DNA of 64,000 nt from Mytilisepta virgata (taxonomy: Eukaryota > Mollusca > Bivalvia > Mytilida > Mytilidae), in assembly GCA_028015205.1 (NCBI GenBank), contig CM051515.1, positions 10,992,001-11,056,000 of the forward strand. The letters run 5' to 3'. Under the pieces are notes generated by a model that saw only the letters and a program-made list of their open reading frames with translations, searched no databases and was not told the origin of the DNA. Every line of letters starts with the position of its first letter. The stretch's first letter is position 1. Of this stretch, positions 23,637 through 38,600 are shown piece by piece. The translations under genes and the position numbers were made by a program.

Positions 23637-24250
23637 ACAAAAAATTACCAGAAATTTCTAAGGCTCTTCCTTTTGATGCAGAGCTAACCCTTAGCTGAGT
23701 TTGGAATCCTGTTTGTTTAAATTGTTTTGGGTTGTGCTTGTTAATTCATCATTACATCTTTAACCGGATTTCTAACATTTTGATCTCGAGCACTGCTGAT
23801 GAGTTGTCAGGCAATGAAATGGCCATACAGTGCATCAACATTATTCGGTATTTTGTGATACATTTTATTATTACCACTGGGTTTATGTCACTGCTGGTGG
23901 ACTGTAAGTCCCCGAGGGCATTATCAGCCCAATAAAAAATGTTTGTCCTGGCATGATTCATTACTTAAATACCTTTAAATTGTCCGTTCAAAATTTGACA
24001 AAAAATTACCAGAAATTTCTAAGGCTCTTCATTTTGATGCAGAGGTAACCCTTAGCTGAGTCTGGAGTCCTGTTTGTTTTAATTGTTTTTGTTTTAATGG
24101 TTGTGCTTATTAATTCATCATTATATCTTTAACCTGCTTTCCAATTTTGATCTCGAGCACTGCTGATGGGTTGTCAGTCAACGAAATGGCCATACAATGC
24201 ATCAAATTTATTTGGTATTTTGTGATACATTTTATTACTACACCTAGCAA
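23637..24250. repeat. Two direct copies of a dispersed repeat
   Basis: The block from 'acaaaaaattaccagaaatt' at about 23638 to 'gatacattttattatta' is repeated from about 23998 with moderate divergence, including 'gatctcgagcactgctgatg' in both. Diverged relatives are at 29690-30060 and, inverted, at 50103-50345. ORFs here, including the 137-aa minus-strand one, are repeat-derived. Confidence 0.75.
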
Positions 24251-24539
24251 TATGTCCCCGGCCGCACAGAAAAGTCGAAGCCCAACAAGATATCCAAAAT
24301 GTGTACTATTGAAATAGCGGCATAGGACCAAGTACAAATGGTGACTAGCAATCCTACAAAATTTGAACGAAATTCGATCAGCGATTTGATGAGTTGCGTC
24401 CACAAATAACTGTGACGGACAGATGGACACACGGACGCAGACCATTACTAGGTCCCTTCGTCCCTTTGCGGCGGTGGATAATAACGAAGACAGTATGCAG
24501 TCATGATGTATATCAGACGACATCTCTAAAGTATTCGTC

Positions 24540-25265
24540 TTAAGTTCTGTACCTCACATAAACTGATTACCGTAATAAAGGTTTTGCCAAAATATTTAAT
24601 GAAAGATATTTTGTAACTTAACGATTTGCAATTTTTCCCTACCATATACGGTAGTGTATCATACATTTGATTTTCTGTTTTTGCTAAGTAACGAGAAACC
24701 GTGTATTACCCAATGCAGTAATACTTTTTTTACTTCTGTCAGATATGTGAATAGATATCATGGCTAGCAGGGATGTTTTCGATAAAGTCAGGTTCCATTC
24801 ATATTTTTTATTCTGTGTAATGGAAAGCAAACTTTGTAGATACTAATTCTGAAGTTCTTATTTCAAAAATCATTAGATTATGTTACATGTACATTTGTTC
24901 TAATGGTTTTAAAGGTCATATATAATCTTTTATATTTTGCAAACCTGGAGGATTTATTTATATTATCTCAAAACTTTTTTTTAAAGTAGTGTTATTATCT
25001 GAAGTTTCTGGGCAAACGATTGACTTATTAGTTTGCTTTGATTTATGATAACATTAACCTGCTAATATAAAGGTTCTGATTTGGTAACCAGCTCGGGATG
25101 ATTATTAATAAGAATTGACACGTTTTGGCCGATCTCTATACTTTTCTCCTATACTCCGTCATCTTTTGTCAATGCAAAAACCAAACGATCAACTCGATTG
25201 CAGTGAAAATGATCTACAAAATAAACATGCAATTACCTGGAAGAGGAAACAACATAAGAAAACAC
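24540..25265. other. Gap where the gene A TM4 exon is expected
   Basis: AT-rich sequence just downstream (minus strand) of the CCG exon of gene A. No TM4-coding exon with clear splice sites was recognised here or between 22450 and 24540. Confidence 0.4.
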
Positions 25266-25374
25266 CTATATATACTTGGATATAGGGATGTATTTTTGTT
25301 GCGTAGATATTGTAACAGCCTGGTTTTGTAACTCCTGAGCAGGAATTTGTTCCGTGTGAACCACAACAATCAAG
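25266..25374 (-). CDS. Gene A large-loop exon with the CCG motif
   Basis: The acceptor is ttatttcag. The reading starts LDCCGSHGTNSC and continues to KPGCYNIYATKIHPYIQ. The CC-G, a Cys seven residues after the G, and a final PxxC-like cysteine (here KPGC) are the disulfide-forming positions of tetraspanin large loops. This is the strongest single piece of family evidence in the array. Confidence 0.88.
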
Positions 25375-26629
25375 CTGAAATAAACGTGTTTTTGGTTAAA
25401 ACATGCACTAAAGTGGTTAAACCCTTCACTGTGTTCAGCTGTATTAAATATAACTTCCAACTTCTGAAGCAGAGATTATGGTCATGATTTTAAGTTAAAC
25501 TGTACTAAAAATTGTCGACCGATAAACAACAGGAGACATCCTAAATGTTCCTTTTTTTGTAAATCGGTACTGATTTAAATTAAATGTGGCTTCGATACCT
25601 GTAGACAGTTCTATCCTTTTGGTAGATAACGCAATTCGCCAATTATACGCTTCAAAATTACTATAATGTGTATTAACATTAATATCCCTGTCAAAAATTT
25701 CAAATATTTATATTTTACGTTTTTGCGATCGAATGCTGTTGCTTCCATTGTAACTTTATTGTCACAAAGTCACGTGACTATCCCCTTTCTGCTGCCATTC
25801 GTTGAACTTTCAAAGTCTATAATTAGTTTAATAAGACTTTAGTAGAAGGTAAGGTAACATCAGTAATTGTGTTTGAAATATCTAGTAGAAGAGGATAACT
25901 CGCTTATCGTGCTTGAAAAGGTTTGAAATCTAAATCCAACAGCAGATAAATAAAGAATATGTGTACATTGTCTCGGAATATACAATATTTTCGAACAAGG
26001 CTTAGAAACAGGCAGAAATGCGAGGCTTGCCGAGATTTTCTCACCTGCTTCGTGCCGAGTTCGAATAAATTTTATATTAAGAGACACTGTAAACATATTA
26101 TGTTTATCTCGTAATATAAAATTTGCCAAAAAAAAGCTGGAAAACAATGAAGTTCTGCATTGAAGTTAGCAACGTCAAGAGAACACAAAAACATCTAATT
26201 TCACAACTTCATAAGTAAAATCACAAGGTTTATACTATGGCGTCACAATAAAGGTGATATAAGTCAGTGACTGTATATCAATTTTAAATATACAGTCAAT
26301 GCATTTTGCTTGCCCATACAGCAGAGTTGCTGGCGTAATATATTTAAACAGGGTTACAATTTACAAGATATTAAACACAGATCTAAAAGATTGGAAAACG
26401 AGGAAAAACACCAATCACGATTTTTTAAATTATAACACAAACAATAGATACATGTATATGAATCAGTAATTAATATTAAATTGAAGTAGCATCTTTTTTA
26501 GATTTAATTATCTTTCCAAATCTATGAATATCTCTCAAAAACCCATGTAATTACAAAATAAACTAGCAATTCATTCCATATCTTGTTTGAATCCTAGCTA
26601 TAATGCTTTCAAAGAGGGAAATGATTTTT

Positions 26630-26662
<33 letters not shown>

Positions 26663-29600
26663 ACATGTAAAACTTACCGAGGAATAAAATGTTGTCCACC
26701 TGTCATAATATTTCTTCACTAAGGGTCCTACGCCTGAAGCGTATCGTCTGTAGTATATATTAAGATCCGTCTCCATGAAATTGTTTACCTGCATTCCATA
26801 CCAAAAACGACAACAAAAAAGCAATGAATAGCATTTTACATCTTATCTTAACTTTTACAAAGCCAACACATATAATTCTCAGTTCCAGAGTGCAAATATA
26901 TATTTAGTTGAAATGATATTGGAGTTGTTTCCCTTGCCGTAATATCCATACCTATTGCATAGATTTTAAACATTCAAATTTCGAATCTTTATGATAATCA
27001 ATGACTTCTGAGTGACAGAGATTGTCTACACAAAATCAATGAAAAATCAAATGAGACCTGTTTCACGCCAAATTTTCAATCGCTTATATCTAGATAATTA
27101 TTATAATATTTAGTTTTAAAGAAGTTTTATTAGAAACGAAAATGAGCAAAAATACTAATACATTGATTTACAAGAAATAGTACTATGAGCAAAAATAATG
27201 ATATTTGATGTCTCCAATTAAAACCTTTGAAGCTATATAATTATATCCTCTTGTTTGTTGAAAGAGAACAAATATACCTAAGGAGCAATAAAAAACGCAA
27301 TGAACAACACGATCTCCTCTAAAAACCAGGAGTGAACTCAGGTGCTCCGGAAGGGTAGGCAGTTCCTGCTCCGTATACGGCATCCGTCGTGAATTTCAAC
27401 AAAGTCAGTCCGGTAGTACATCAAATGTTACAACAATGGAAACAGGTCCAACATCATCTTAGACATTGGAACACAGTATTGGAATCAATTCGTGATGACG
27501 ACAGTAAAATTTCCTATGTGATGACATCAACGTACCCCTGATAAAACCCTGCCTAAGAAGCTTTTGTGACAGCAGTAATCCTGTTTGTCGAAAGTCATGG
27601 TAACACATAATCAGAATATCAGATAAGCGGAGAAACGTAGACGCCATATGCAGGCGATGCTGTTATATTGCTACTCAAGAAGGGAAAGTTAACAATAATA
27701 AAGTCGAAGTCATCACGTTTGTCATAAAGTTTTGTCTTCAGATGTCCCTCATTGTCTATTTCGAGAAAATAACATGATAACATCTCCGAATTTATACCCG
27801 AGTGGAAACTGACTAACCTGTACCTGGGATTTTACCTGGTGTTCATATGAAACTGTGAAGTCGTTAGTCTTTACTTAGCCAAGTTTTGTGTTGACTTTGT
27901 ATTCGTGTTTTCTAGTAGTATCCTTGTTCGTTTTATAAGCGCTAAACATATAATGGTATATTCTAAGATGAGCAAGATGTGCATCTTTTGTGTAGAGAAA
28001 GGAAAGACGTAAACCTCGTCCGGGTAGGACTTTTTTTCGAAATGAATGCACTACTTTAATTCTAATATAGAAATAAGCAATAAAAATGGTGTTTGTTTTT
28101 TGCTTGAATTTTGTTTTACTTGTGTGAGCTTCACGCCTGCTTATCTCTCTCGTGCATAACAATTGGTCATGTTAAATATTTACATGATCCTGCTTAATTT
28201 GAAAAATCAAAGAATGTGATTCGGTGTAATATTATAGCATTAATGTGTGTGTTCAATTCTTCTTAATTATACACGAATATACCTGCAAAATGCACTCTGA
28301 AATAATTTCAATATCTTGGTTCGAAACAGATTATTATTGGTTGTATCTAAATCGTGTCATACATACGTTTCAAACGGGTATAATTTTATCGAATCGCATT
28401 CCCCAAATTTGGAAATTAATTAGCATTTTGTAAAGGTTTAGTCATAATCAATTGTTATGAATTTGAGAGATACGTTGGCGTGAGCTTGTTTTAAGAATGC
28501 ATTATCCATATCTGTCTGTTTAAGCATTTACAAAATATCTTACGTAAAAGGATAGAAGTCCCCAAAGAACGATGTGTACAATATACATTGCCAGTCCAAA
28601 AAAGGAAAGAAACACATACTGAAAAAAAGGTAAAAATTGCTTGTTGTGTTCACCATATTAATTATATTTTAAAATGAAAAATGGCAGGTACGCTGCATAT
28701 CCCCGCGCCACTGTTGTGTTAATCACAACATTAAATGCTCTAAAGGAAATGGAGATATAGTTATTAGTTTTACACGAAAAAGCATGAACAGTAATATATT
28801 CATTTGATTCCAAATATGATTATTAAATATCTTTGCCATTAAAATAAATATTAGTAGATGAAGATTCATTGTAATAATGCAAATTAAATTCATTATACAA
28901 AGAAATTATACTCAGATGTGACAATAACTTTAGTAATGAATTAGACAGGTGAGATAGTAGTCATAATGTACTGATTAGGATATCATACATTGATAATGTA
29001 AATACATGTAGTGAACAGTTTTTATGATGACATGTTCTACTAATTAAGTGTAAATTTACCAAAGTTTGAATATTAATTTTGGAAATTGAATGGATAGCCT
29101 AAGTCTTGTGACATTAATAGTTATTAATATGCATGGTTGCTAGATAAATTTCCAAAAAATTGAAGATATTAGAGTCTCACGAGAAATTTACTAAAATTGG
29201 AGTTATTTTTTTAAATCCAAATATTCCATTTAATTTTAGAAATTTAATCATTCCCTATACAGCTGCTGCTTTTTTGTAAACAAATATGTATGGTTGCTAG
29301 GTACTTTTCCAAAAAATTCAGATCTTAGAGTCTTTCAGGAAATTAACCAAATTTGGAATTCCATTTTTGGAAATTGAATGGAAACTTTAACTCGAATGAT
29401 ATTAATGGTTATTAATACATGTATGCATGGTTGCTAGATACAATTCAAAAAAGGTTGAGGTCTTAGAGTCTTTCAGGAAATTTACCAAAGTTGGAATTAT
29501 TTTTTTTTTAAATCCACATATTCCATTTAACAGCTATTATTCTGCTAGTGTCTGATAGTATGGTTGATTTGGTAATTTTCAAAAATTAATAAGTCTGAGA

Positions 29601-32600
29601 CTCTTCCAGAAAATTTTTGCTGCTCCAAGGACAAATTTCAAAATTCCGTAACCTTCGGCACAGACAAATTTTAAAGTGCTAGTAATGCACCAATGTTTAT
29701 GTTTCAGTTTCTGCATTATAGTTCAAATAGTTATGATGCCTCTGCATGGTGGGACCTAGGACCCCGAGGGTATTCGCCAACCCAGTCGTCAGACTTGTCT
29801 GACATGATTATTCATTGATTTGTTATAGAAATTACCAGTATTTAGCAAAATTAAAAAATAATAGAATTACTAAGGGTTCATTCCTTGTATTGCACGTGGT
29901 AGACCTCCTTAGCTGAAATTTGGCTTCCTATTTTGGTATTTTTGGTTATGAGTACTTCTTCTTTAAAATAAGGTTGGTTTTTGGTCTTCCAAATGTTTCG
30001 GTTTTAATGCTGCTGATGGGAGGTAACTCCTTGAAATGCGTCGTATACAGCATAGTATAAGTTTACTACATCTTATATTAATATCTTTGGATTGTTATTT
30101 TATTTTAAAAGATTTCACTATTTACTGGATATCGCGAACTCATAGGGCAAATTCCAAAATTATATATCATAGATGTCCCCTCAAATAAAACTTTTAACTG
30201 CATTGCATATAATCATGTGTTATGCAGTTTTATGCCAACGACTGTTTTATTTTATTATTTACTCACTGCAATTAGTAAACCCTCTTTCTTGTTTGTACCA
30301 GCAACGAGTGCAACTATACCACATAACAATTCAACAATGAAGACTGTTGCGGTAGAGAACACTAGTCTCTCTATGTAAGTTCCTAGTGGTATTCGGTATA
30401 TCTCCATGCTATTGAGAGCTGGTAGTACGTTATTATTGATAACATTGTCTCCGTACTTCATGTAGATTCCTAAGCAAATACAGCCCATTCCGAGAAACTG
30501 AAAAAAGAGAAAAATATATACAAAAGTTACTTATTTGAAATCTTCACCTGGTTTCATGCAATAGACAAACAGACCTTTTTGTTTGATAGTGCGACAGTAT
30601 ATGTCCATCACATAAGGGAGAGGGGAATGCTTTTCTCAATTACCTTAAAAATTTGCCTTTTTCTTATTCCTTAAAATGTGTTCGCCTAATTTCTAATTCC
30701 CAAACTTTTTTCCTCAATTTTCCCAATTACCAAAAAATTACTCCCTTTTCCCATTCACAAAAGCGTGTCACCCCACATATATGGGAACATTGGCATTTTG
30801 ACTCTGTTATATATATTACGTACAGTCAACTAATTTTCTCATATTTATCTAGTTGTCACCTTGTTCATAAGCATACAGTAGTGGCTTTCATTGTGTGTGT
30901 TATACACAGGACGACCCGGATAGACATTAAATAGGTTTTACCCCACTACTGCCAAGTGTATAATGTACAACGTCACGCTATACAGATCCTCTACAGATTC
31001 TGTTTGTGTTTTATGGTGTTTTAGTCTCAAGGACTGTCGAGCTGATGGCGTTAATTGATTATGTTCAGAGCTCCAGATCTCTGACTAATATGGCCGCCGT
31101 TAGTAAAAATCTTCCCCTATGAAACAACTTTGCTAGTTGAGACCAACATTTGATGCGACGGTCCTACGCTGTAACTGACGTGATTAAAATCATGGAAAAA
31201 AGAAAAGAAAAAAAATATCTTCCTCCCGAAAACAACCGGGGTAATTGATACAACACTTTGGGGAACTAAACTTTCTTCACTCAAATAACATGGAGATCTA
31301 AGATCGTATTTTGTTGGCCGCCGTTAATAAAAACGAAAAATCAGCAAAAGATTGTTTAAAAATCTTTCCCTATGAAACTACTGGGATAGTTGAGACAAAT
31401 ATTTGATGAGATGGTTCTTAGATTGTCCCCTTTCAAAACGTCTCAAGGGGTCCGGACCTTTGACCAATAAGAATGTGGTAACTTAACACAGAAAAACCAG
31501 AAAAAGATATTTAAATGTTTTTTGCCACTGAAACAACTGGGGCCGTTGAAACCAATTAAGTTTGATGAAATGGGTTTTAGGTGGTCGCATTTCAAAAACA
31601 TGTCCCGAGGATCAGAAAAAGAATATGTAAAATCTTGTCCAACGAAACAACTAGGGCTATTGAGACCAAACTTTGATGGCATAGTGTTTATGTGATCCCC
31701 TTTTCAAATCCTGTCCCATATATAGCAATTGAAAGGCATTTAAAAAAACACAGCATAAAGCACTTATAATTCCCTATTTATGTTTAAATCGCAAACTAAA
31801 TCAATTTGAACGATACAGGCTCCAAGGGGTCTCTAGTTTAAAACTTGTTACTGTACCAATTAAACTATTACTGGTGTAGAGTTTTAAAGGCGTTCATTTG
31901 ATACCGCGACGTATTTCCAATGTGGAGAAGTCATTCATTTGGTTACCATCTCATTGACGGATGCACTGGTTGGATCAAATAATACATGTAATAGGGTTAA
32001 GAAAATTGCAAACGACATGAAAACGGAAAATATTAAAAGTAAAAGAGCTGAAATTTGGAGAACATAAAAAGTAAAATTTAAATATTAAGATTTCATTGAA
32101 GTACTTTCTTTTAGTGTGCACCCTTCAGGCGTTATAAAGATGTTATAATAATTCTATTTCAGATACCAGCAGCAAACTTCTATTAGCTACAGTAGATTGT
32201 ACAGTTAAAATAGATTTGCTTAATCTCAGATTTGAACCATTATACTTTTTATAAACTTAAATAAATTTGTTTTGAATAGTTAAAAATATTTTTAGGCATA
32301 AAAAATCTAGTTTAAAATAGAGAGCAAAAAGGTTTTAAAAAGGGCGTGCACCTACTTGTACTATTTGAGTATGTACATGTACATTGAAAACTGAATATTT
32401 TATTGATCAAATAGCTTGTGATATGATGTCAAAGCCCAGATGAAATGTGTTTATTGTTTGCATTATAGTGCTACACCTGCGTTTACCTACGGGAAAAGTA
32501 ATGACATTACACAACAAGGAGTGGTAAATCTTAGATGGAGATACTAGTTTTTCAATAATAAGAGTTATTATTTAAATATATTGATATCAAATAATAAAAA

Positions 32601-35600
32601 AACATAGAATTAATAAAACTGTAATAAAATGTAAGAAATAACAATAATTATGATTATAATAATAATAATAATTCAAAAAACAGTGTTATGGTTTTAAATG
32701 GATTATTTTTGTGATTTATTTCTTTTGATTGTAAGGTTTATTTCCGATTGTCCAACCCTTTAAAAAAGAGAGTTCTAGCAATAATAAAATAAAAATTATA
32801 TTATTATATATCATTATATTTCAGAAGACATTTTTATTTCTTTAATTGTTAAAACAAATATAAACTAGTCCACTTCTTTAATTCCAATTTTCGTTATATA
32901 TATGACGTGTTGTCGTTAAATAACGATAAATTCAAAGTCTTTCTACATCTCATCTACCCCAGTGAGCCTGAAATTAAGGATACTACAGATACATCGAAGT
33001 CCACTTCATATCTGGATTTGTTTCTTGAAAAAGACAATGAGGGACATTTGAAGACAAAACTTTATGACAAACGCGATTACTTCGATTTTTCTATTGTTAA
33101 CCTTCCCTTCTTCTTTAGAAGCAATATACCAGCATCGCCTGTGTATGGCGTCTACGTTTCTCAGCTTAACGATATACAAGGAGTTACCATGACTAAATTT
33201 CGACAAAGAGGATTACTGCTGTCATAAAAGCTTCTTACCCAGGGTATTATCTGGGATGCGTTGATGTCATCACTTAGGAAATTTTACGGTAGTCATCACG
33301 AATTGATTGACCGTTACAGTTTTCCAATATTTAAGATGATGTTAAACCTGTGTTCACTCCTGGTTTTTATAGGAGTTCGTGTTGTTCATTGTTTTTTTTT
33401 AGTTTTCAGTGTTTATCTGTTGTGCTTGTAGTTGTTCATTTGTCTTCCCGGGTTTGTCTGTCTGATGAATTGCGTTTTTCTGTTTGTTTGTTTGCTCCTT
33501 ATGTATACCTGTCCTCTTAGTTCTTCATTTGTTTCCCTTCCCCCATCAGTTTCGTCTTATAAATGTGTAAAAATGACACATTTTTTATATTCTTTGATAA
33601 AAATATAATGTTATATTTTTAATAATTTCCTATTTATTTGCTTATCGATTTCTAAATTAAAAAACAAATTAAATGACGTGACTTAGTAAGTTTATAAATT
33701 TCATTGTCTTATAACTCTTATTGCATAATCATTTCTTCCTTCTTACATGTCTTATACACTCAGCTGGGCACCTTTACATTCAATATTTAAATAGCACTTA
33801 ACGTGTTTCAAAAAAAAAAGAGCCATCTAGCTGTTTCAGGGGGAGATAATCCAAATTTACGTATAAGACGGATATGATTAGCTATATGCCATGCTTCACA
33901 TTCCATGTTTATATTACTAGTTATGACACCTGCAATTCAGAAATACCCGCATAGGTGAATCCAGGAAGGTTAGGTGCAATTTGATAATTGAATATACGGG
34001 TGTTGAACTGAAAACATTGTTGGTTTAGTTCGAAATACAGTTTACAAAAACGATTATATAATAAGTTTAAAATATCGAGAAACTAATTACTAGGTAATTT
34101 TATTTAAGTTATTTTTAGTAAGGAAATCGTCAAAATACTTATTATTACAATTTTGATATTACATTTTTATCCAAAAAATATAAGATATGTCGTTTCACAC
34201 CTTTATGTTTTCTTTTAGAATGACAGAAAAGAGAAAGAAAAGAATAATTTCATATGATTGAGGAAATCAGAATTTATCATGATATACAATAATTTGCATT
34301 TTATTATTGCTTTTATTTTATTTTAAAAAAAAAAAAATACACGTATATTGTAGTTGGTTTATTAGTTTGGACCGTTACGCCTTTCATTTAAATATCTCAT
34401 TGCATACACCTGTAGACTTGTAAATATGCCACTTTTTATTTTTTACATTATTTTGTGTATAATATATTAATAATAGATTATGCAAAACAGTAAAAGGATT
34501 ATCTTTTTGGGGAAAAAAATATAACACGATAATTTATTTTGACTTTCGTTTTCTTTTTTTTAAGTCTGTCCGGAAATCCACACATTTCAACAGACACTTA
34601 AAAATGCACTTACCTCACCGATTGTCTTCCAAAATAAAGGTTTTTTTTTGTTTTGTGTCAAAAGTTTATCGGTCTACTCTATTTTAATATGAATAAGAAA
34701 TACCTAGGGTTCGAACATTCAAATTCCCGCTTAACGAATTGTTCGTGCTTCTATACATATACGATCATTATAAGACCATCTTACGACACCTTCTTTGGTG
34801 TCGTAACTTTGTGACAAATTTTGTGACATGTAACAAGTTGCAAGACCCTTTCGAAAACACATTTTATGACTGCGGCACGTCGTGTCGTAGTCATAAGACA
34901 TCTTCGAAAACCTGGCCCCAGGTAATAAGGTACTAATTAAAATAGTTAAATAATTGTTCTAATGTAATTAAATATTGTCACAAAATTACGAACATTATAA
35001 ATCAATCACATAAACTTTATAAAAACAGATCCACTTACAAACAATCTAACACTTTTCTTTATTATTATTATCATTCTGTGTTTTTTTATTACTTAATGCA
35101 AACATGAACCTTTGAACCTAAGAACCTTATAGATACACTCTGACAAATTATGGACACATTTATTTCGACCAGAGGCACCGAGGAGCCTGCATTGCTCACC
35201 TGATATTTCCATTTGTTCATGGCTAAAAGACTTTGAGATTAACATCCGTGCCGTGTTTAGTTTCAATCCATCCAGTACTTTTCAAGAAGCCGTATGTTTT
35301 TCCCATTGGGTCCTATGTTAAACTAAGTCCCCCGCTGACCGCCATTTTGAATGACAGATCAGCACCAAAATACCAACACTTGGTAAGCACCTCATAAGGA
35401 ACATTCTTGCTATGTTTGGTCTCAATCCATTCAGTGGTTCTCTAGAAGAAGATATTTGTATGTATTTCCCATAGGGTCCTATGTTAAACTAAGTTCCCTG
35501 CTGGCGGCCATCTTGAATGACAGATCAGCATCAAAGTAACAACACTTGGTCAGCACATCAAAATCAACATTCTTGCTATGTTTGGTCTCAATCCATTCAG

Positions 35601-38600
35601 TGTTTCTCTAGAAGAAGATTTTTGTATGTATTTCCCATAGGGTCCTATGTTAAACTAAGTCAACTGATGGAGGCCATCTTGGATGACAGATCGGCATCAA
35701 AAGTATACATTTGGTAAAGGGCCATCATACAATCTTTCAGGCATATTATCAATTCAATCTGTAAAACGGTTCCGAAGAAGAAGTTGTTTGGACCTATTTC
35801 CCATAAGGTCCTATGTTAACTCTGTCCCAAGATGGCAGCCATCTTGGATTTCCAATCAGCACCTTAATTATAAATTTGGTAGAGGACCATCTAAGGAATA
35901 TTCGTGCAAAGTAGAAGTTCATTTGGTCTCGTGGTTTCTGACAAGACGATTTTTGAAATATTGGGTCATATGTTAACTATGTCCTGCAGTGGTAGCCATC
36001 TTGGATTTTCGATCGGCATCAAAATTATAAATTTGGTACAGGAACATCATACAATCATGCAGGCGTATTATCAATTCAATCTGCCAAATGGGTTCGAAAA
36101 AGAAGTTGTTTGTATGTATTTGCCATAAGGTCCTATGTTAAACTAAGTCCCCCACTGGTCGGTATTTTGGATGACAGATCAGCACCAAAGTATCAACATT
36201 TCGTAAGCATCTCATAAGGAACATTCATTCTATGGTTGGTTTCAATCTATTCAGTGGTTCTCTAGAAGATTTTTGTATGTATTTCCCATAGGCCCCCCGG
36301 GTCCTATGTGTTAAACTAAGTTCCCCGCTGGCAGCCATTTTGGTGACAGATCAGCACCAAAGTAACAACACTTTGTCAGCACATCAAAAGGAACATTCAT
36401 GCTATGTATGGTCTCAATCCATTCAGTGTTTCTCTAGAAGAAGATTTGTGTATGTATTCACCATACGGTCCTATGTTAAACTAAGTCGCCTACTGGAGGC
36501 CATCTTGGATGACAGATCGGCATTAAAACTATAAATCTGGTACAGGACCATCATACAATCATTCAGGCATATTATCAATTCAATCTGTGAAACGGTTCCA
36601 ACGAAGAAAGTGTTTGTACGTATTTCACATAAGGTCCTATGTTAACTATGTCCGAAGATGACGGCCATCTTGGATTTCCAATCGGTACCAAAATTACAAA
36701 TTTGGTAGAGGACCATCTAAGGAAAATTCCTGCAAAGTAGAAGTTCATTTGGTCTTGTAGTTTCTGACAAGAAGATTTTTGAAACATTAGGTCCTATGTT
36801 AACTATGTCCTGCAATGGTAGCCATCTTGGCTTTCCGATCGGCAAAAAAATTATAAATTTGGTACAGGACCATCATACAATCATTCAGGCATATTATCAA
36901 TTCAATTCGTCAAACGTTTCGAAGAAGTTGTTTTTATGTATTTCCCATAAGGTCCTATATGTTAACTATGTGGCGGCCATCTTTGATTTCCAATCGGCAG
37001 CAAAATTACATATTTGATAGAGGACCATCCAAGGAAAATTCCTACAAAGTAGAAGTTCATTTGGTCTTGTAGTTTCAGACAAGAAGATTTTTTAAAATTT
37101 CAGCCAATCAGAACACATTAATGGCAGCCATGTTGAATATTCGATCAAAACCAAAATTACAAATCTGTAAAGACCTACCAAAGAACATTGCTGCCAAATT
37201 TGGTTCCATTTGGTTCAGTTGATTTTCAGAAGATGGAAATGTGAAAAGTTAATGGACGGACGGACGGACGAAAAATGTCTTATCTCCAGCGGAGATCTAT
37301 ATCATCACTCCCATCTTGTTTAATATGATACCTCTTCCCTGAGATAAACACGGTATTACATCACTCAACTGGAACAAAACTGATGCTTTGACATCATACC
37401 ACTAACTATTTGATTAGTGAGTTTTTTGTTTTCAGTGTACATACTCAATATAGTACAAGTAAAACTGTGCATTTTTAGAACATTTTAAACTAGTGTTCAT
37501 ACCTACAAATCTCATAACCACGAATAAAAACATTTCAATTATTCATTATGTAATTTGTGTCAGTTTCAAAAGTATAAGTGTTTAAAACTGAGATTAAACT
37601 CACACGCAATTATTTTCACTGTACAATTTCACGGTGTATATTCAAAACTCGACCTTTAAGATGAAATCGGCGTTATTTGAATGATTTCAGAAACGACAAC
37701 GCACACTTTTGGACCACATCATAAAAGCTGATCAAACGGTCGAATAAATTGCATTACACGATGCCTTTTCTCAGACAATTGGTTATTCACGGAAAACAGA
37801 GAATATTTCCATGCCGAACAGTTTTGATAGCAACATGAAAAGTTTATGTTTTTTTACACAATTTACATTACAATGGTGCGTGTCAGGTACACAAACGTGT
37901 ATGTGCGTCAGAAGCTGCAATATTTCTTAAGGAAAGCAGAAATTTATGCCGTGAAGTCAGCTATTCCAGGAATCTTCTGTTATGAATAACTAACCTATTC
38001 TTCTGGCTCTATCTTTCCTGGATAGCTTTTGTACCGTCATAGATAGGCATCAACGGAAACATTTTGTAACGCACCATTTCAGCTACCGAAAGGAAGAAAG
38101 TTATTCCACTGACTCCGCGGTGACGGCTCACGGCATTAAAAGGGCCATTGTAAAATCTGCATTTGATGGTAGGAGATTTGCATTCGAATTGGTAGGAGTT
38201 TAAACTGCATAATTACTGGATCTTTCGGCTTCTGTGTGGGTTGTTGTGATTGCCAATTTGTGTTGGTTTGTTTAGCCAAAGTCTTGTGTGTTTTTCCTTT
38301 TGAATCACCCATCTCCGAAATTATATATATTTCAATACAAAATAATATAGACAGCTGTAAACAGTCGTAAAATATGCCATCTACATGTAAAAACATGTTA
38401 TGACGGACGGACGGACGGACTGACAGGACAATGGGATGACGGTTACTGTCCTTTTGTGGGCGTGTTAAAAGTGGAATATAATTATCTATTTGTAATGAAG
38501 GTAGCATTCTCATAGTTATAAGGTGTAAAATATTGTGTTGCTCTATCTTTTACCTTTTTATTTCATTGAAAGGAAATGACAAGGGATTTTTGTATTACGA

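Noticed and set aside
24110..24523. 137-codon minus-strand ORF
   Set aside because: Lies largely in a two-copy dispersed repeat (23637-24250) and has no recognisable domain.
38136..38513. 125-codon minus-strand ORF
   Set aside because: Overlaps an ACGG microsatellite and intronic repeat sequence; no family resemblance.
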